From Lobosporangium transversale (taxonomy: Eukaryota > Mortierellomycota > Mortierellomycetes > Mortierellales > Mortierellaceae), in assembly GCF_002105155.1 (NCBI RefSeq), contig NW_019029035.1, positions 1 to 64,000 of the forward strand: 64,000 nt of DNA. Reading direction: 5' to 3'. The notes below the pieces were generated by a model, which was not told the origin of the DNA, did not search any database, and was given only the letters and a program-made list of their open reading frames with translations. Made by a program: the position numbers and the translations under genes. Position 1 is the first letter of the stretch, and every line of letters begins with the position of its first letter. Below are positions 1-11,654 of this stretch, one piece after another.

Positions 1-419
1 TCAATGGATCCAGTTCAATGACTTGCACGGTTCGTCATCTGCGGACACTTCATCGGGATGTACGGAATAAAAATCAATAGTGCTCATTGCATCTCAGACG
101 AACTACAAGCTCATTGATCTTCCACTCTATTGTCACGTACGACCGTTGAGCACGGACCAACTTCAGATCGACACGCTGACAGAAACATGGTGCGAGGGAC
201 ACCTTTCGCTAGACTTTTTTTTATATATTTTGTTATTCCAATGCCAACCTCATCTGCTCTCTCCCTTGTTGGTTGCAGGAATTCGACCTGCCACGTTTCG
301 ACCGATATCATGTCAGTATGCTTTACTCACTCCCCATTCATCCGTTTGCTCTACTTACCGAATAACTGCTTTTTATTTTTTATTTCCTCTCTTGACTTCC
401 TCCTCTTCTTTCCTTGTAG
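1..419 (+). other. Unresolved 5' part of the PHD-finger gene
   Basis: This stretch should contain upstream exons of the PHD-finger gene that follows, but I could not build a consistent model. A plausible exon at about 283-311 follows a good acceptor (ttgcag). It reads EFDLPRFDRYH in one frame, but only a different frame joins correctly to the exon at 420. The gene therefore starts outside the window or in exons I cannot place. Confidence 0.35.
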
Positions 420-847
420 CTTTGACAATTGGTTCAAGTATGCTCAAAAAGAGTACGAAAAGCGTGAAGACCTTGAAAACCCATGGCTGGAGGAGGAAGC
501 TACCCATTATGAAGGGTTTAGTCTTGCTACAAAGCTTTCGATTCTAAGCAATCTATGTGAATGGCAGTTGGACGATCCAGAGCGTTTCCGTGCCTACTTC
601 AAAGAGGAAGAAGAAGTAGCAGTAGAATGGGTGAGTGGCATAACGGTTTTTGATTGTTTTAAGTAATAGCAACAAAAATTAAGTCGACTTTATTCTTTCT
701 CCATGAAGGGAAACTTACTGATTTTTTTTTTTTTTTTTTTTTGTCGCTTGTAGCGAGTGGATCCAATAGGCTATGATGCTATGGATCGCACCTACTGGCT
801 TTTTGATGGTATGATTGTAATTTATTTATTTATTTGTTCGTTTATTT

Positions 848-893
<46 letters not shown>

Positions 894-3026
894 TAGATAC
901 TTGAACTACTTGTTTTTTTCCATCCATACTTATTACAGATCCTTGTTCAATCTCCTTTACTAGATAATCGGCTTTATAGAGAGAACCCACTCCCTAAAAA
1001 AAACACCAAAGCGACCGAACAACCGATAGTACCATCTAAAGCTAAAGCCAAAGTTAAAACAGCAGTTGAACTTAGACGAGGCACACGCCGGTCTACACGT
1101 GGACAAAGAGCAGAGGAAATACTTGAACCAGAGCCGGAACCAGAGTTTGAGACACCGCCTATTACTCCTGGCGTTCAATGGGAACCCATATGCATAACCA
1201 AAGAGGAATGGGAGGATTTTGCGAAAATCTTTCATCGCTCAAAGCACTCAGACGAGAAAGCACTTTATGCATTAATCAACAATGATATCCTGCCTAAAGT
1301 TCTTAGCGATTTCAGAGTAAGCGTAATCATTTTTATTGCCAACATTTGTTAGTTGGATTTCTCTTGAGATGGACTTTTGTCTCATATAGTGCACTCACGT
1401 GTCCTGAATAGGAAAAAGAAAAAGAGCGAGAAAAATTGGAGGCGATCGCCAATCGCAAGAGATCATCTAGAATTGTTATTAGAGAGCTTGAGCTTCAGGA
1501 GAAAGCACGCTTGGAGGCCATTCGCCAACAAGAGCTACAGACCGCAGCCGAGCAGCGCAAGAGGGAGATCCGTGAACGTCGAGCTGAGAAAGTAGGCATC
1601 AGATTATATGGAAAGAATATACTTATCTCTGTCATTTTTCTTGCATTTGTTTCTCAAATGAGCTTACTTGGGTTTGATCTATTAGGAGAGGCTTCTTCAG
1701 CAGCAAGTTCGCGATAGCCGCCAAAAAGAGCGTGAAATGCGACTCAAAGCTCGTGAAGATGCCATCTGGGAAAGAGAAATGAAAAAGAAACAACAACAGC
1801 AAAAGATTGCCAAGGAACGGGAAGCACGGCAGAGTCGCAGACTTGGCAGTAATCATAAAGAGGACCATTCAGAGAATGAATCTATAAAGTATCAGGACGA
1901 GGACGAGGAGGAAGACTGGGTCTTTGATTGCGTTTGCGGCGTTCATGGCAATAATCTGGTAAAGAGATTGTATCCTTTTCTATTTTTGTGTGTGTGGGAG
2001 AAAACAGACGATAAAAGAGGCTGTAATCCTAAATTGATTTATTATGTCTTTCCATAGGATGATGGAGAGCTGATGATTGCGTGTGGCAAATGCAATGTCT
2101 GGCAGCATGTGGCATGTTTGAAGCAAGAGGACGCAGCGCAAGGAAAGACTGTTAAAGACTGGGAGACAGTTGATTTCACTTGTTCAAGATGTATCGCCAA
2201 AGAAAAAAAGAAAGCAGCCAGGAAAAAGAGGGGGCAAAAACTGAAGATGGAGACCCTCGCAGCGACAGTAGTATTACCAGGAGTGACCAAAACAACCCCC
2301 AATGGCATACAAGGCCAAGTATTAACTCCAGCTCCAGCACCAGTGGGCAAGAAGGAGGTCAAAAGAAAAAAAGTACCAGTTGAGTCGCAGGCTCACGTAG
2401 CCTCTTCTGCTATATCTTTCACAAATGGACATTATCTTCAATCGCCTCATCACCATGCAACGTCTTTTCCAGTCCAACCTTACTCCTCACAGCCACAATC
2501 TTATCATAGTCAATCTGCGCCTTATCATGTGTCACCAACCCATCATCCCACATCTTTCTCAGGCCAACCTTACTCGCCACAGCCACAGCCGCAGCCGCAG
2601 CCGTACCATAGTCAGACGCCATACCAACAAAGTCTTGGCATCATTCATGCTCCTCAGACCTTTTACAGTGGTCATCCAACTGGAATCGCAGACAATCAAC
2701 TTGAGCAAGCTCATCAGCACTACGGTTATCAAAATGCGCACCTCATGCAACCACAGCATTATCTCTATCTTCCTCATCAACAGCAACAAACAGTGCCCTC
2801 TCAGTACCGTCAACCGTACCAAGGCGAGCCACACCAGTTTCACCAATCGGATGTTCTAATGTATAGTCAACCTACTGTGTCACCAGGGTACAGACCAGGC
2901 ATATTAGCGCCGGGATCAGCTGGTATGGTCCAAAAGCGTGTGAACTCTGGAGAGGATGATATCGCCATGGAGGGCATGGAGAGGCCGTCCAAGATGATGA
3001 TCAACCACCATCATCATCAAACCTAG
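420..3026 (+). CDS. PHD-finger, WHIM-type chromatin protein (5' incomplete)
   Basis: Nuclear chromatin-remodelling accessory factor of the RSF1/CECR2 type is the likely role. Exons by frame: 420-630, 754-808, 964-1316, 1412-1591, 1686-1958, 2058-3026. The join of exons 2 and 3 gives RVDPIGYDAMDRTYWLFDD followed by NRLYRE, which is the conserved second WHIM/WSD motif of ISWI-partner proteins. A long Arg/Glu-rich coiled coil follows. A PHD finger spans the exon junction at 1958/2058: CVCG...CGKCNVWQHVACL...CSRC, with a C4-H-C3 pattern. The C-terminal 250 residues are low-complexity (Pro, Gln, His, Tyr) and end in a His run. PHD fingers usually read histone H3 tails; the ligand here is not deducible. 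Two homopolymer runs, T21 and A32, sit in the introns flanking the 55-base exon. Domain calls are firm; the exact family is inferred. Confidence 0.75.
722..742. repeat. T21 homopolymer in intron
   Basis: Uninterrupted T run upstream of the 55-base WHIM exon of the PHD-finger gene. It ends 11 bases before the acceptor AG and may serve as the polypyrimidine tract. Confidence 0.9.
855..886. repeat. A32 homopolymer in intron
   Basis: Uninterrupted A run in the intron just after the 55-base WHIM exon, preceded by a T-rich stretch. It is complementary to the T21 run on the other side of that exon. Confidence 0.9.
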
Positions 3027-3674
3027 ACCTCGACATTAACTGTAATTCCACCCAACTTTGACTGACAGTATAGCTTTGTCCTTTCTTTTTAGAATAACTT
3101 GTAAAATATACAGATATACAGCGCCATTAATTAGTTCAATATATTCTCATAATATGATCATAGTGTTATCGAGATAACTTTTAGAAGAAAAAGGGAAGCT
3201 ACCTTCATGAATGATTGAATGAACATTATTCTTTATATCGTTTCAGTAGCTTAATAATGGTACCATTAATTGACTCAATACAGCCTCGCAATACGCCTAT
3301 AACAACACAGATGAAACTGTGGAAGGAAACTCTGCTTTGTCATGGAGCCATGGTAGTTTGGCCAAGTAAGCTAAATGAGTCAAAGCTATTGATTGATTCA
3401 TACGGTTCCCAAAATCCACTTCAAATTGAAAATTAAGACTTGGTAGACGCATTGACAAACGCATTGACAGGCGCATTGGCACTTTGTGAGCAGAGCTGTT
3501 ACTCTCTGGACTGCCTGCCTCCTGGCCTTTTTCTTTTTTCTTTTTTTCTTTTTCTTTTCTCATTTGCTTCATTACTCATTGTGACATTTGCTCCCTCATT
3601 CTTTTTATTTTTCTTTCAATAAAAATATCATCGCAATCTTAAACAATAAGTTAATTGTTATCGCGTCTAGAATC
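3027..3674. other. Intergenic region, 3' end and promoter
   Basis: No convincing gene. AT-rich 3' flank of the PHD gene (aataa-like motifs near 3107), then three imperfect copies of a cgcattg(a/g)ca unit at about 3449-3479. A pyrimidine-rich stretch (about 3520-3620) lies ahead of the next start codon, as is common upstream of fungal transcription starts. Confidence 0.5.
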
Positions 3675-5803
3675 ATGAACCTGAAGCCTAATCTGTCGAT
3701 CCGCGCCCAGGAAAACCTGCAAGTACCCAATATAATGCTTGATGGCATCAAAAAGATCTATAACAACAAGTTTCACTTAACAAACAATCCATCGGGCATC
3801 ATTAATATGAGTGTTGCTGAGAATCAGCTCATGACAAAGGAGCTTTCAGAGATTGTATGTCTATTATAATTTTATTTCTAATAGACACTTAAACGCTGAT
3901 CTAAGTCACTAACTTTTTTTTTTTTTTTTTTTTTTTTCATTTGCGTAGATGGGGGTTGTGAACACTGCGGATCCCAAGGTAATGAGATGATGAAATAATG
4001 CTATGGATATTGTTGAACCCTAATTTCAGTGGCGTAACCATTAAAAAAGATGTCGTTAGAGTGCACATAAAAAGACGTTAAGTTGATATTTATTTATTAA
4101 TTTTTTTTTTTTATAAAATCATCCATAACCTTTATTGAACACTGGTAGTTCTTTGGATACTCTGAAGGCCCTTTTGGAACCAGATTCCTACGCGATTGTT
4201 TTGCAAATAACATTTTCAATCGCCACTTTAAACCCCACGAGCCTATACGAGGTGATCATATTGTCCTCTCATCAGGATGCAGTGCCACTATAGACAACTT
4301 TACATTCTCTGTATGTGACCCAGGCGATGGAGTTTTGTTTATCACCCCTTATTATGGTAAGATGATCGCTACATTGTTACATGTTACAGGAAAAAGGCGT
4401 TTTGAATTCTCGTGCAATCCCCTCTTTTCACTCCCCTCCTCCCCTTGTGAATGAGAGCTAATCATCTCCACAATCTTATTTTTGTATTAATTACATTAAG
4501 GCGGTTTTGACACGGACATCATAGCCAAGGCTAAGGCTAAGGCCATTCCTGTCTATCTTGAAGACATTTCTCCATTTGATGTGGCTCAAATCAAACCCCT
4601 TCAAGCTGCCGTTGACAAAGCTTTTCAGGAGGGAACAAATGTTCGTGCTTTAATATTGTCCAATCCCCACAACCCCCTTGGAAGGTACAGATGCAGTCAA
4701 GGCTTGGTTAAAAAAATCCTGAATAGAATCTCGCCTTTTGATACCTATCCCTCCTTACCCCTTTCCCCTCTTTTTATATATTTATTTATTTATTTATTTA
4801 TTTATTTATTTTCTATCATTTATTTTACCAACCTGAACATGGTGGTATCACCAGAAATTATACGCGCGAATTGATTATTGAGTATCTCAAGTTTGCAAAC
4901 AAGAACCGGCTACATATTTTGTTTGACGAGATTTATGCACTCTCAGTTTTTGATCACCTGCTGACTGGTCAAGCCAAGAAGCAGCAGCCTGATAATGCAC
5001 CGTTTATTTCAGTCTTGTCTATACCCAACCTTGAAGAGTACTGTGACAAGCAGTTGATCCATGTTGCCTACGGCATGAGCAAAGTAAGTCCCTTGGATAT
5101 CAATGACTCGTAGTACCTAATGATGAGTGCATGCAACTGGATGGCTAACAATAATTTTTTTTAAATATATATACATATTTATTTATATCGAATAGGATTT
5201 CTGCCTGAACGGTTACCGTTGTGGTTGCCTTGTGTCCCCGTGGAACAGAGACCTTTTGGAGGCAATGCGTTCAATTGCGTAAGCACTGGCTCCCAATTGT
5301 AATTCCTACTGATAAATGCAAACTGATTTATGCTTCTCCTAACATATAATAAATATATATTTAGTGTTTTTACCTGGATGTCGTCGGTAACAGAGGGAAT
5401 GCTTACAGAGCTTCTTTCAGACCCAGAGAGAATCGACACTTTTATAAAGACCAATCAAGCTCGCCTGGCAGAGAGTTATACATATACGGTAGAAACGCTT
5501 AGCAAACATAACATCTCCTTCACACCGGCACAGGCCGGACTCTTTCTGTGGATTGATCTCCGTCAATACATCCCTGCGCCATTCAAGACCGCAGCTTCAC
5601 ATGGTGATCGAGAGGCAGAGTTCCTACTTTGGAGGACCATGTTAGATCAGGGTGTATATTTGAACCTAGGAGGGGGCTTTTCAGAGAGAAAGGTTGGATT
5701 TTTCAGATTGACCTTCTCACTTCCTTTACCGATACTGAAGATGGGCCTGGATAGAGTGCTTAAAGCCTGTCTGGAGACTACTGTCGCCACAACATCAGCA
5801 TAA
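3675..5803 (+). CDS. ACC synthase-like class I/II aminotransferase
   Basis: PLP-dependent enzyme of about 450 residues. It resembles 1-aminocyclopropane-1-carboxylate synthases and their aminotransferase relatives; cytosolic, since no targeting signal is seen. Exons: 3675-3854, 3949-3978 (30 bases), 4149-4356, 4501-4684, 4855-5083, 5196-5278, 5365-5803, all frame-consistent. Visible motifs are NMSVAENQL near the N terminus, FGYSEGPFGTRFLRD, the NPHNPLGR PLP-binding loop, LFDEIYALSVF with the cofactor aspartate, and YGMSKDFCLNGYRCG, whose Lys is the Schiff-base lysine (codon split at 5083/5196). The C-terminal domain carries AGLFLWIDLRQY. Length fits the family. Whether it makes ACC or transaminates amino acids cannot be decided from sequence; many fungal members are uncharacterised. 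Intron 4 contains a (TTTA)n run. The gene ends 82 bases from the convergent neighbour. Confidence 0.85.
4784..4811. repeat. (TTTA)n microsatellite in intron
   Basis: About six perfect tandem TTTA units inside intron 4 of the ACC synthase-like gene. Only the intron is affected, so length change would not alter the protein. Confidence 0.85.
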
Positions 5804-5885
5804 AGATAGAAAAAAATAATTTTATAAACAATGTAGTGTTTATTAAGATGAATAAATTAAAAAATGTTCATAAGTATAATAAGGA

Positions 5886-7409
5886 CTACTTGTTATGATT
5901 ATCTACGAACTGAGGATTTTGGTTTTTCAACAGCAATTGAGGGTTTCTACGGGAGGAAGAACTACTGCTAAGCATGCTGGAACGGTGCTCCATTCCTATC
6001 TGAGACTGGGACTGAGACTGGGACTGAGAGGAAGAAGGAGATAGAGATGAAGATTGATACGGTGATTGAGGCTGGGGCTGAGGCTGAAGCTGGGGAGACT
6101 GAGACTGAGATAGCGATTGAGGATGTGATGGACTTGAGGGCTGAGGCGTGTCTTTTGTGGCACCATGTGCTTCACTCTCTGCATCCACATATGTGGAACG
6201 GGTCGCTTCCAATGGCACTATATCAGAGGAGCGTCTGGACATGAGCATTCCATGGATTGATCCCGCATTGGCCAAGGCGCCATCCATACCACCATCACTA
6301 CCAGTTCCCCCCGCACTACTAGGACGAACAAACTGGTCATGGCCGGGCTGTAATTGCTGTTGTTGTTGCTGTTGCTGTTCTTGTTGCTGCTGTTGCTGCT
6401 GTTGTTCTTGCTGCTGCTGCTGCTGTTGTTGTTCTTGCTGTTGTTGTTGTTGTGCTTGTTGCTGTTCTTGCTGTTGCTGTTGCTGCTGCTGCTGCTGTTG
6501 AGAATACTGCAACTGGAATTGATAATCTCGATTCGGCATATCGTAGAAAGGCATCGCAGTTGCATTATTGTTATCCCGTGGGCTATAATAGGTGACAGGC
6601 GCATTCATATTTACTCCATGTTGCTGATAGAGCTGATCCGGATACCGATGGTATGCAGCTGCAGCATCATCCTGTGGGTCCTGTAGTTGAGCAATATAAT
6701 CAGGGTCGTATTGGCCAAATGTGTCTTGTAGATCGGCTGCATAATATCCGTACATGGGATCGACTTGAGGCATATAACCATTCACCATTCCTTCAGCGCC
6801 AACGCCACCACCGAGATAATGCGACTCGCCATCATATGGGATATAGAGGCTATCAGATCTTCCAGAGATACCGCTTGTTCTATGATAATTTAAGGGTTCT
6901 GAAGATTGCGGACCATTCATTGTATGCAGAGCCCCATGACCACCATGACTGCCGTAACTGCCGTGAGCACCATGGCCAACGCCAACGGCTGCTGTTGCTG
7001 CTGCTGCTGCTGCTGCGGCAGTTGTTGTTGTTGTGGCGATGGTTCCCCCAGGAGAACTAGGAATTGGAGGCAAAGATAATGGATCCTTGCGTGGATGTTG
7101 CAGATGGTTCTCTTGCATGTCCAAGTTCAAAGGACTGAACATGCTAGCGTTGCTGTTGCGATTTAACATACGACGGTGTCGTTTACTGACCATGAAGACA
7201 CCTATGAGTGCTGCAAGGAGGATGACCAGGACTGCGAGGACAATGCCAATGATACCACCAACAGGCATACCAGAACCATTACTATTAGATGTGGAAATTG
7301 TAGGACGAGGGATGAGGTGAGAAGTGCTAGTAGGGCTTGAATAGGTAGGAGTAGAAGGTGAATTGGCATCGGAAGAAGTTGTAACGATAGTAGTTGTTGT
7401 TATTGATGA

Positions 7410-7443
<34 letters not shown>

Positions 7444-8159
7444 GGGGGAGGAGGAGGAGGATCTGTAGTAGTGGTGGTGGTCGTAGTCGTTGTTGGACGT
7501 GGTGATGGACGTGTCGTGGTCGTCCTTGTAGCGGTTGTAGTTGGTACTGTGGTGGTAGTGGTAGTGGTAGTGGCGGTAGTGGTAGTGGTGGTGATGGGGA
7601 CCGTCGACGTAGGCGGATCTGTAGTTGTAGTAGTAGTAGCGGTTGTGGACATAGTAGTAGTCGTTGGCCGTTGTGTATTAGTAGTAGTGGTTTTTGGTGG
7701 TGTTGGTTTTGTTGTCGGATAATCCATTGTGGTTGTTAAGGTAGTTCTAGTTGGCTCCTGAGTAGTTTTGGTTCTAGTTGCTGTCGTTGTCGGCCTCACT
7801 GTTGTAGTTCTTGGCGTAATTACTACTGTAGGCCTGGTTGTAACTACTGTAGTCCTTGCTGTAGTTGCTGTAGTAGTTGCTGTAGTTGCTGTTGTAGTTG
7901 CTGTAGTTGCTGTTGTAGTTGCTGTTGTAGTTGCTGTTGTGGTTGCTGTTGTAGTTGCTGTTGTAGTAGCCTTTGTTACTACTGCTGTACTAGTTATCGA
8001 GGGTCCTTTGCTTGTAGTGGTAAACTTTTGAGTTAAAGTAGTGACAGTAGGTTCCCGATCTGTGATAGAAGTGGTCTTTTTGGTAGTAGTAGACGTAGCA
8101 GTTCTTGTAGGTTGTCTAGGTTTTGTTGTACTGGGTTGAGTGTAATCGATTGAGGACAT
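5886..8159 (-). CDS. Thr-rich single-pass membrane protein with polyQ tail
   Basis: About 757 residues from the ATG at 8159. Layout: residues 1-270, mucin-like Thr/Ala/Pro-rich ectodomain full of TTT and ATT repeats (probably O-mannosylated); a Pro and Ser run; one membrane helix at about residues 300-324 (GGIIGIVLAVLVILLAALIG); a KRHRR stop-transfer cluster; then a cytoplasmic tail with an Ala run, about 50 residues of near-pure Gln (553-602), and a Ser/Gln-rich end. This is the architecture of fungal cell-wall sensors (WSC/Mid2/Msb2-like), but no WSC or Cys-rich head is visible, so a sensor role is inference. No signal peptide is present after this ATG. The frame stays open upstream to a TAA near 8260, and an ATG near 8374 on this strand opens a short hydrophobic frame, so a first exon with the signal peptide is probably missing. 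Confidence 0.7.
6352..6500 (-). repeat. CAG/CAA repeat encoding polyglutamine
   Basis: Mixed CAA and CAG codons (seen as ttg/ctg on the plus strand) encode about 50 residues, nearly all Gln with scattered Glu and one Ala. Codon mixing argues for selection on the amino acid rather than recent slippage. Confidence 0.9.
7840..7975 (-). repeat. Ala-Thr-Thr coding tandem repeat
   Basis: Imperfect 9- to 12-base units (gtagttgct and gttgtagttgct on the plus strand) encode an ATTTATT pattern in the mucin-like ectodomain of the membrane protein. The repeat is in frame and probably length-variable. Confidence 0.8.
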
Positions 8160-9375
8160 CGCGTATGCGCTCACAAGGAAGTGACAACCAACGTGTATGT
8201 GGCTATGCTGATGCAGATGAATGTCGATTTGACATACAACGTTCAGAACAGGCTGCTTGGTTTACTAACAGAAAAGAAAACAGGGAAATGAAATCAAAAG
8301 AGGGAGAGAAAAAGAGGAAAGAAGAGATTGAAAAGAACAAAGAGGGATAAGAGAGACTTATTATTTTCAGCTATCATGAGGTCTTATTGACGTTGTTGTT
8401 GAAGCTAGTAGAATGAAGATCTAGTTAAAAAAGTCGATAGTCACAAATAAACATGCGAAGTCTACATGTCCTTGTTCCTGCCAAAAAAGAAAATTGGCGG
8501 CGGTTCTTTTTTTTTTTTTTAAACTTTTCTTATTCTTTGAGTGAAGTCGAAAAGCGCTTTAGACATTCTAGTGTGTTTGAGGCAGTTTGGGATGTCTCAC
8601 CAGCTCTGTGTATGGTTGTTACTTTATGAATATTACCAAAGAAAGACCTCCAAAAGGGCATTCATGATAATTTTACACACTAATTTATCATTTATTCAGC
8701 CACAGTTACTTTTGTAATTTAACCTCGTATGACAAAATCTATGTCATCTCTCTCTTGTGGACATCACTTTCTTTCTCGATCTTTTTTTTTTATTCTTATT
8801 TGTCCCTTTATTTGTTCGCCTTCTTTCCTATCTAGCTCACCAACTGTTTATCATTCGAAAATGCAGTTTCTAGATTTTTATTTATTGTAAAGGACAGATC
8901 AAAAGAAAAAAAAAAAAAATGGCTGTGCATCCGAATGAGGCAAAGCCTTGGAGTAGCACAAAATTCGGTGGCACCTGATCATGTTTCTTTTGCTGCAAAT
9001 GCGACCAATCCAGCTGTAAGTCCACACTAAAAATATCTATTCTTACTTTTTCCAACTTTTAAAACCCCTAATATTTGGTGGCAACCAATCGTTGTGTAAA
9101 ATCCTCTAACTTCTGGGAAACACACCAAACAAATGGTCTAGAAGACATGACATGTCTAGTCTTGTACATGAAGAGTGTCTAGACTACATCCTAAAAAGCC
9201 TAGCGAGGGTTCATCACCGTAGGCTTATTGCTTCTGTTGCTATTTCACAACCACCTTTTTTCATAATTTTTATTTGTTTTCCTTACAACATCTATAAGCA
9301 CGATTATTACAATATTACTTCGCAATTTGAGCTAAATGATTCGAATATGCTTATGCAATGGGAGGAATGGTAACC

Positions 9376-9378
9376 AAA

Positions 9379-9410
<32 letters not shown>
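9376..9410. repeat. A27-G8 homopolymer pair
   Basis: Twenty-seven A bases followed directly by eight G bases, then a G-rich gggtgggggtggg stretch. It lies in intergenic DNA just before the TCATGGC tandem repeat. Confidence 0.85.
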
Positions 9411-9411
<1 letters not shown>

Positions 9412-9443
9412 GGGGGTGGGAGGCAGAAGAGGAAGGTCATAGT

Positions 9444-9478
9444 TCATGGCTCATGGCTCATGGCTCATGGCTCATGGA
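9444..9478. repeat. TCATGGC tandem repeat, five copies
   Basis: Four perfect copies and a fifth ending in A instead of C, head to tail with no spacer. It is intergenic, with no apparent gene or known regulatory role. Confidence 0.9.
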
Positions 9479-11654
9479 AGACATTTTACGTTGGTGCTCT
9501 AAGAATTTAGTTGCAGTTAGCTTGAGGATAATTGAAATCATGTAAGGAGAAGGAAACAAAGCAAAGGAATTAGAGGAAGAAGGTTGTGACAGAAGTTTGA
9601 CTAAATGACATTTTTTTAAAAAAACGTTCACGTCTATTTTCAAATGCATTGCTTTCGCTCAAAAAGAAAAAAAAAACGATTATCACTAATCTCACGTAAA
9701 CGCATTGTGGTTTTAATTCCAATCAGAGCAATTAAACCAGCTGACTCGCTGATCCTCGGTGTTGTTGCATCAAGAGATTTGTAAAAAAAAAAATAAAAAA
9801 AAAGAGGACTATTAGGCCTGTAGGGTGTTTTTCTACTTTGTATGAGAAAAGAGGAGAGAGAAAGAGAGCATGTGTTGTGGTAACACAAGCGGAAAGAAAG
9901 TTGCCGAACTAAGTTGAATGTGTGTTCACACACTTCAGTTTTTTTATTTAGGGCTTCTTACAAAGATAGAATAGATGAGACCAAGGCGCAGTGCAAGGTG
10001 AAGTTGCTTACAGCAGAGTGAGGACTTTGGAGATGCACGCGCCACGCCAAGGCTGAACAAAAAAAAAGATGAGTAGCATAATATAGATATATTTACAGCG
10101 CCTTCTTTCGTTTCGTTAATACTAAGGCAGTGCATGCATAGAACTGCATTATCACTCAGTGTTCCTCAACACTTAATTCGACTATATTATAAAGGTTATT
10201 GGGGGTGAGATCTCTTTGTTAATCCTCTCTGTGTGTCGCTACTGTCCACCTCTTTTATTTATTAGAAAGAGCCCTTCCACATATATTTTTCCTTGCCAAT
10301 TACATGCACATGTACACTTTCAATAGTTGATCTGGACGTCTTTCTTTTTCACCCCTTGAGCTTCGGCAAGTTGATGTGCCACGAGTAATCTATACTTTGT
10401 ACAACCAAATAAGTATACATTTGTATATATATATATATGATAGACGCGCATTGTCTTGTCTCTATTTTTTTTTTGAACGTAAATGTATATAACAAGTAAA
10501 GTAAAGCGAAGTATATGTATATATACTATACATATTTATATTCGTTTTTATTATTACACAAAAAGGCTGACATACAAAACAGACTTTCTCCAAACGACAT
10601 CTGCTCAATCTTGTGTTCATTTTGAATTCTTGTGTTCCTCTCCATGTTGAAGCCTGTTTTACAACTTTACATTTCTTTGTGTTTACTTTTACTTCCTACC
10701 CTACTTGGAAATGTTGTGCCTGAAAAAAAAAAAAAAAAAAAAAAGGACTTTTGTTTGTTGCATTAACATTACTGGCGACAACAATCATGCCATCTGTGCC
10801 CAATTCAAAGACTCAAGAGTTATAGGTGACCATTATATTCGATCAAAAATACTAGGGGTGCATGCATGTTGCATATTCAAAAAAACATCCTCTCTTGCAT
10901 GTGGGCGGAATTTTATTAGCATGAAAAAGGTTTTATAGAATTCTTTTTCATAGAAGAGTGATATCTATGTCCAGGAATCTCAGAAATCCCGTGGAGAAAA
11001 AAAAATGAATGCATATAGAGCACAAAGAGCATGACATTTATGAAGCATGGAGGATGGAAGAGTATAGAGAGAAAAGGGGTGAATTAAATATGTCTCATGG
11101 ACATGAAATCATCACCATCATGACCAATGGACACAATGCATTATTTCTCGATGTTTCTCTTTCATAGCCTAAAATGGTATGAGGGTCATTCTTTTTTTTT
11201 TAGTTAACAGATGATGATGATTTAGCGCGTTTTGTCAATGTAGAATGACATGGTATGGAGAGCACGAAAAGGGGTTTGGGTATGAAGCCATGTTGACGGT
11301 ATGAATAGTAACTTTTTTTTTAGCGTTTGTGTTTGCATCACTTCATTTTCAATCGGTTTGCACTAGGCAAATTATTTTATACATGTACTCTTTTGATGGA
11401 ATGAAGGCAAGAACACATGTATATGTATATATACCATTGTGCCACTAATGAATGCAAATTAGGGTTTTCAGAGGAATTTTTTTTCTTTTACATTGTATTT
11501 TGGGTTTATTGTTACAACTCTTGCAAAGAGTTCAAATGGTCATCTAATGGTAAAAACATCTATAGTACAAGGTGATAAAAGAACATAGCAGAAAAAAAAG
11601 CAATAAAAAAAAAACAAAATGAAAACTAAACTGCCGTCTATGGGTGGCATTGAT

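Larger units (their letters stand above)
8160..11654. other. Gene-poor intergenic block
   Basis: About 3.5 kb without a supportable gene. Contents: the probable 5' exon or leader of the membrane protein (8160-8400); one possible orphan exon at 8933-9009, starting atgagg and ending at a gtaagt donor; an A27 run followed by G8 (9376-9410); a 7-base tandem repeat at 9444; an A22 run at 10723; and an AT microsatellite near 10425-10440. Everything else is AT-rich with stops in all frames. Confidence 0.55.

Noticed and set aside
5083-5195. Box C/D snoRNA in an ACC synthase-like intron (atgatgag present)
   Set aside because: No box D (CTGA) at a fitting distance and no terminal stem.
5996-6604. Extra minus-strand Ser/Leu-rich frames
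   Set aside because: Out-of-frame shadows of the same low-complexity coding sequence.
6354-6686. Plus-strand frame of Leu and Cys runs
   Set aside because: Reverse complement of the polyglutamine repeat of the minus-strand membrane protein; composition explains it.
7363-8031. Plus-strand frames of Val and Asp runs
   Set aside because: Antisense of the Thr-rich repeat; no independent coding evidence.
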